Assembly (NCBI GenBank): GCA_002343485.1
Contig: DDST01000044.1
Span: 1 to 5,216, forward strand
Reading direction: 5' to 3'
DNA: 5,216 bases
DNA from: Proteobacteria bacterium UBA2383
GTDB taxonomy: Bacteria > Pseudomonadota > Gammaproteobacteria > Competibacterales > Competibacteraceae
Below the pieces are notes generated by a model, which made no database searches, had not been told where the DNA came from, and was given only the letters and a program-made list of their open reading frames with translations. Made by a program: the position numbers and the translations under genes. This document shows, in pieces, positions 5,193 through 5,216 of the stretch (within the stretch, counting starts at the first letter, position 1; every line of letters starts with the position of its first letter).

Positions 5193-5216
5193 GTGGATGA
5201 GCGAAGCGCAATCCAC
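5193..5216. repeat. REP-like intergenic palindrome at the window edge
   Basis: GTGGAT (5193-5198) and ATCCAC (5211-5216) form the outer stem. GCG (5201-5203) and CGC (5207-5209) form an inner stem around AAG, with a GA/A internal bulge. The GGGTGGATGAGCGAAGCG...AATCCAC style is one I recognise as a frequent extragenic palindrome in proteobacterial genomes. It lies 40 nt upstream of the glf GTG and may continue beyond the window, so its full length is unknown. It could affect mRNA stability or mark a mobile REP/MITE family. Confidence 0.55.

Overview
The window is a stretch of bacterial surface-glycan biosynthesis DNA in which every substantial gene lies on the minus strand. It therefore reads from high to low coordinates: glf, vapB, broken vapC, a glf 3' remnant, a family-2 glycosyltransferase, a truncated hepT, and a family-4 glycosyltransferase. 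The G+C-rich coding sequence, frequent GTG starts, a REP-like palindrome (GTGGAT/ATCCAC arms) and many toxin-antitoxin relics suggest a proteobacterium, probably a gammaproteobacterium. This is an inference from style; no marker gene is present. No tRNA, rRNA, CRISPR array or transposase was seen.

Right to left: 5193-5216 is a REP-like hairpin at the window edge. 4046-5152 is an intact UDP-galactopyranose mutase gene (glf), which supplies UDP-galactofuranose. 3912-4045 is a non-coding gap holding a perfect 8-bp inverted repeat against the glf stop codon and a palindrome upstream of vapB. 3266-3905 is a vapBC-type toxin-antitoxin pair: the antitoxin frame is intact, and the PIN-domain toxin is split by a 2-nt frame disruption near 3511-3515. 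3108-3212 is the most interesting find: a decayed, gapless copy of the last 34 codons of a glf gene, directly upstream of the glycosyltransferase. 1719-3068 is a GT2 glycosyltransferase with an unusual C-terminal extension. 1329-1634 is a 5'-truncated HepT (HEPN/DUF86) toxin remnant with no partner antitoxin, abutting a degenerate hairpin repeat. 189-1292 is a GT4 glycosyltransferase. 1-188 is partly AT-rich and carries a plus-strand promoter/CRP-FNR-like box and a short truncated plus-strand ORF that runs into the 3' end of the GT4 gene.

The working picture is that Glf makes the galactofuranose donor, and the GT2 enzyme (possibly a galactofuranosyl- or rhamnosyl-transferase) and the GT4 enzyme add sugars to an O-antigen or capsule-like glycan. 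The gaps between these genes are filled by toxin-antitoxin modules in various states of decay. The glf remnant next to the GT2 gene suggests that the locus once ran glf-GT2 directly, and that a segment carrying vapBC and a second, divergent glf now occupies the position, with the old glf eroded to its last codons. No wholly new biological system is evident. The notable signal is this gene-replacement or duplication scar and the pattern of broken toxin genes.
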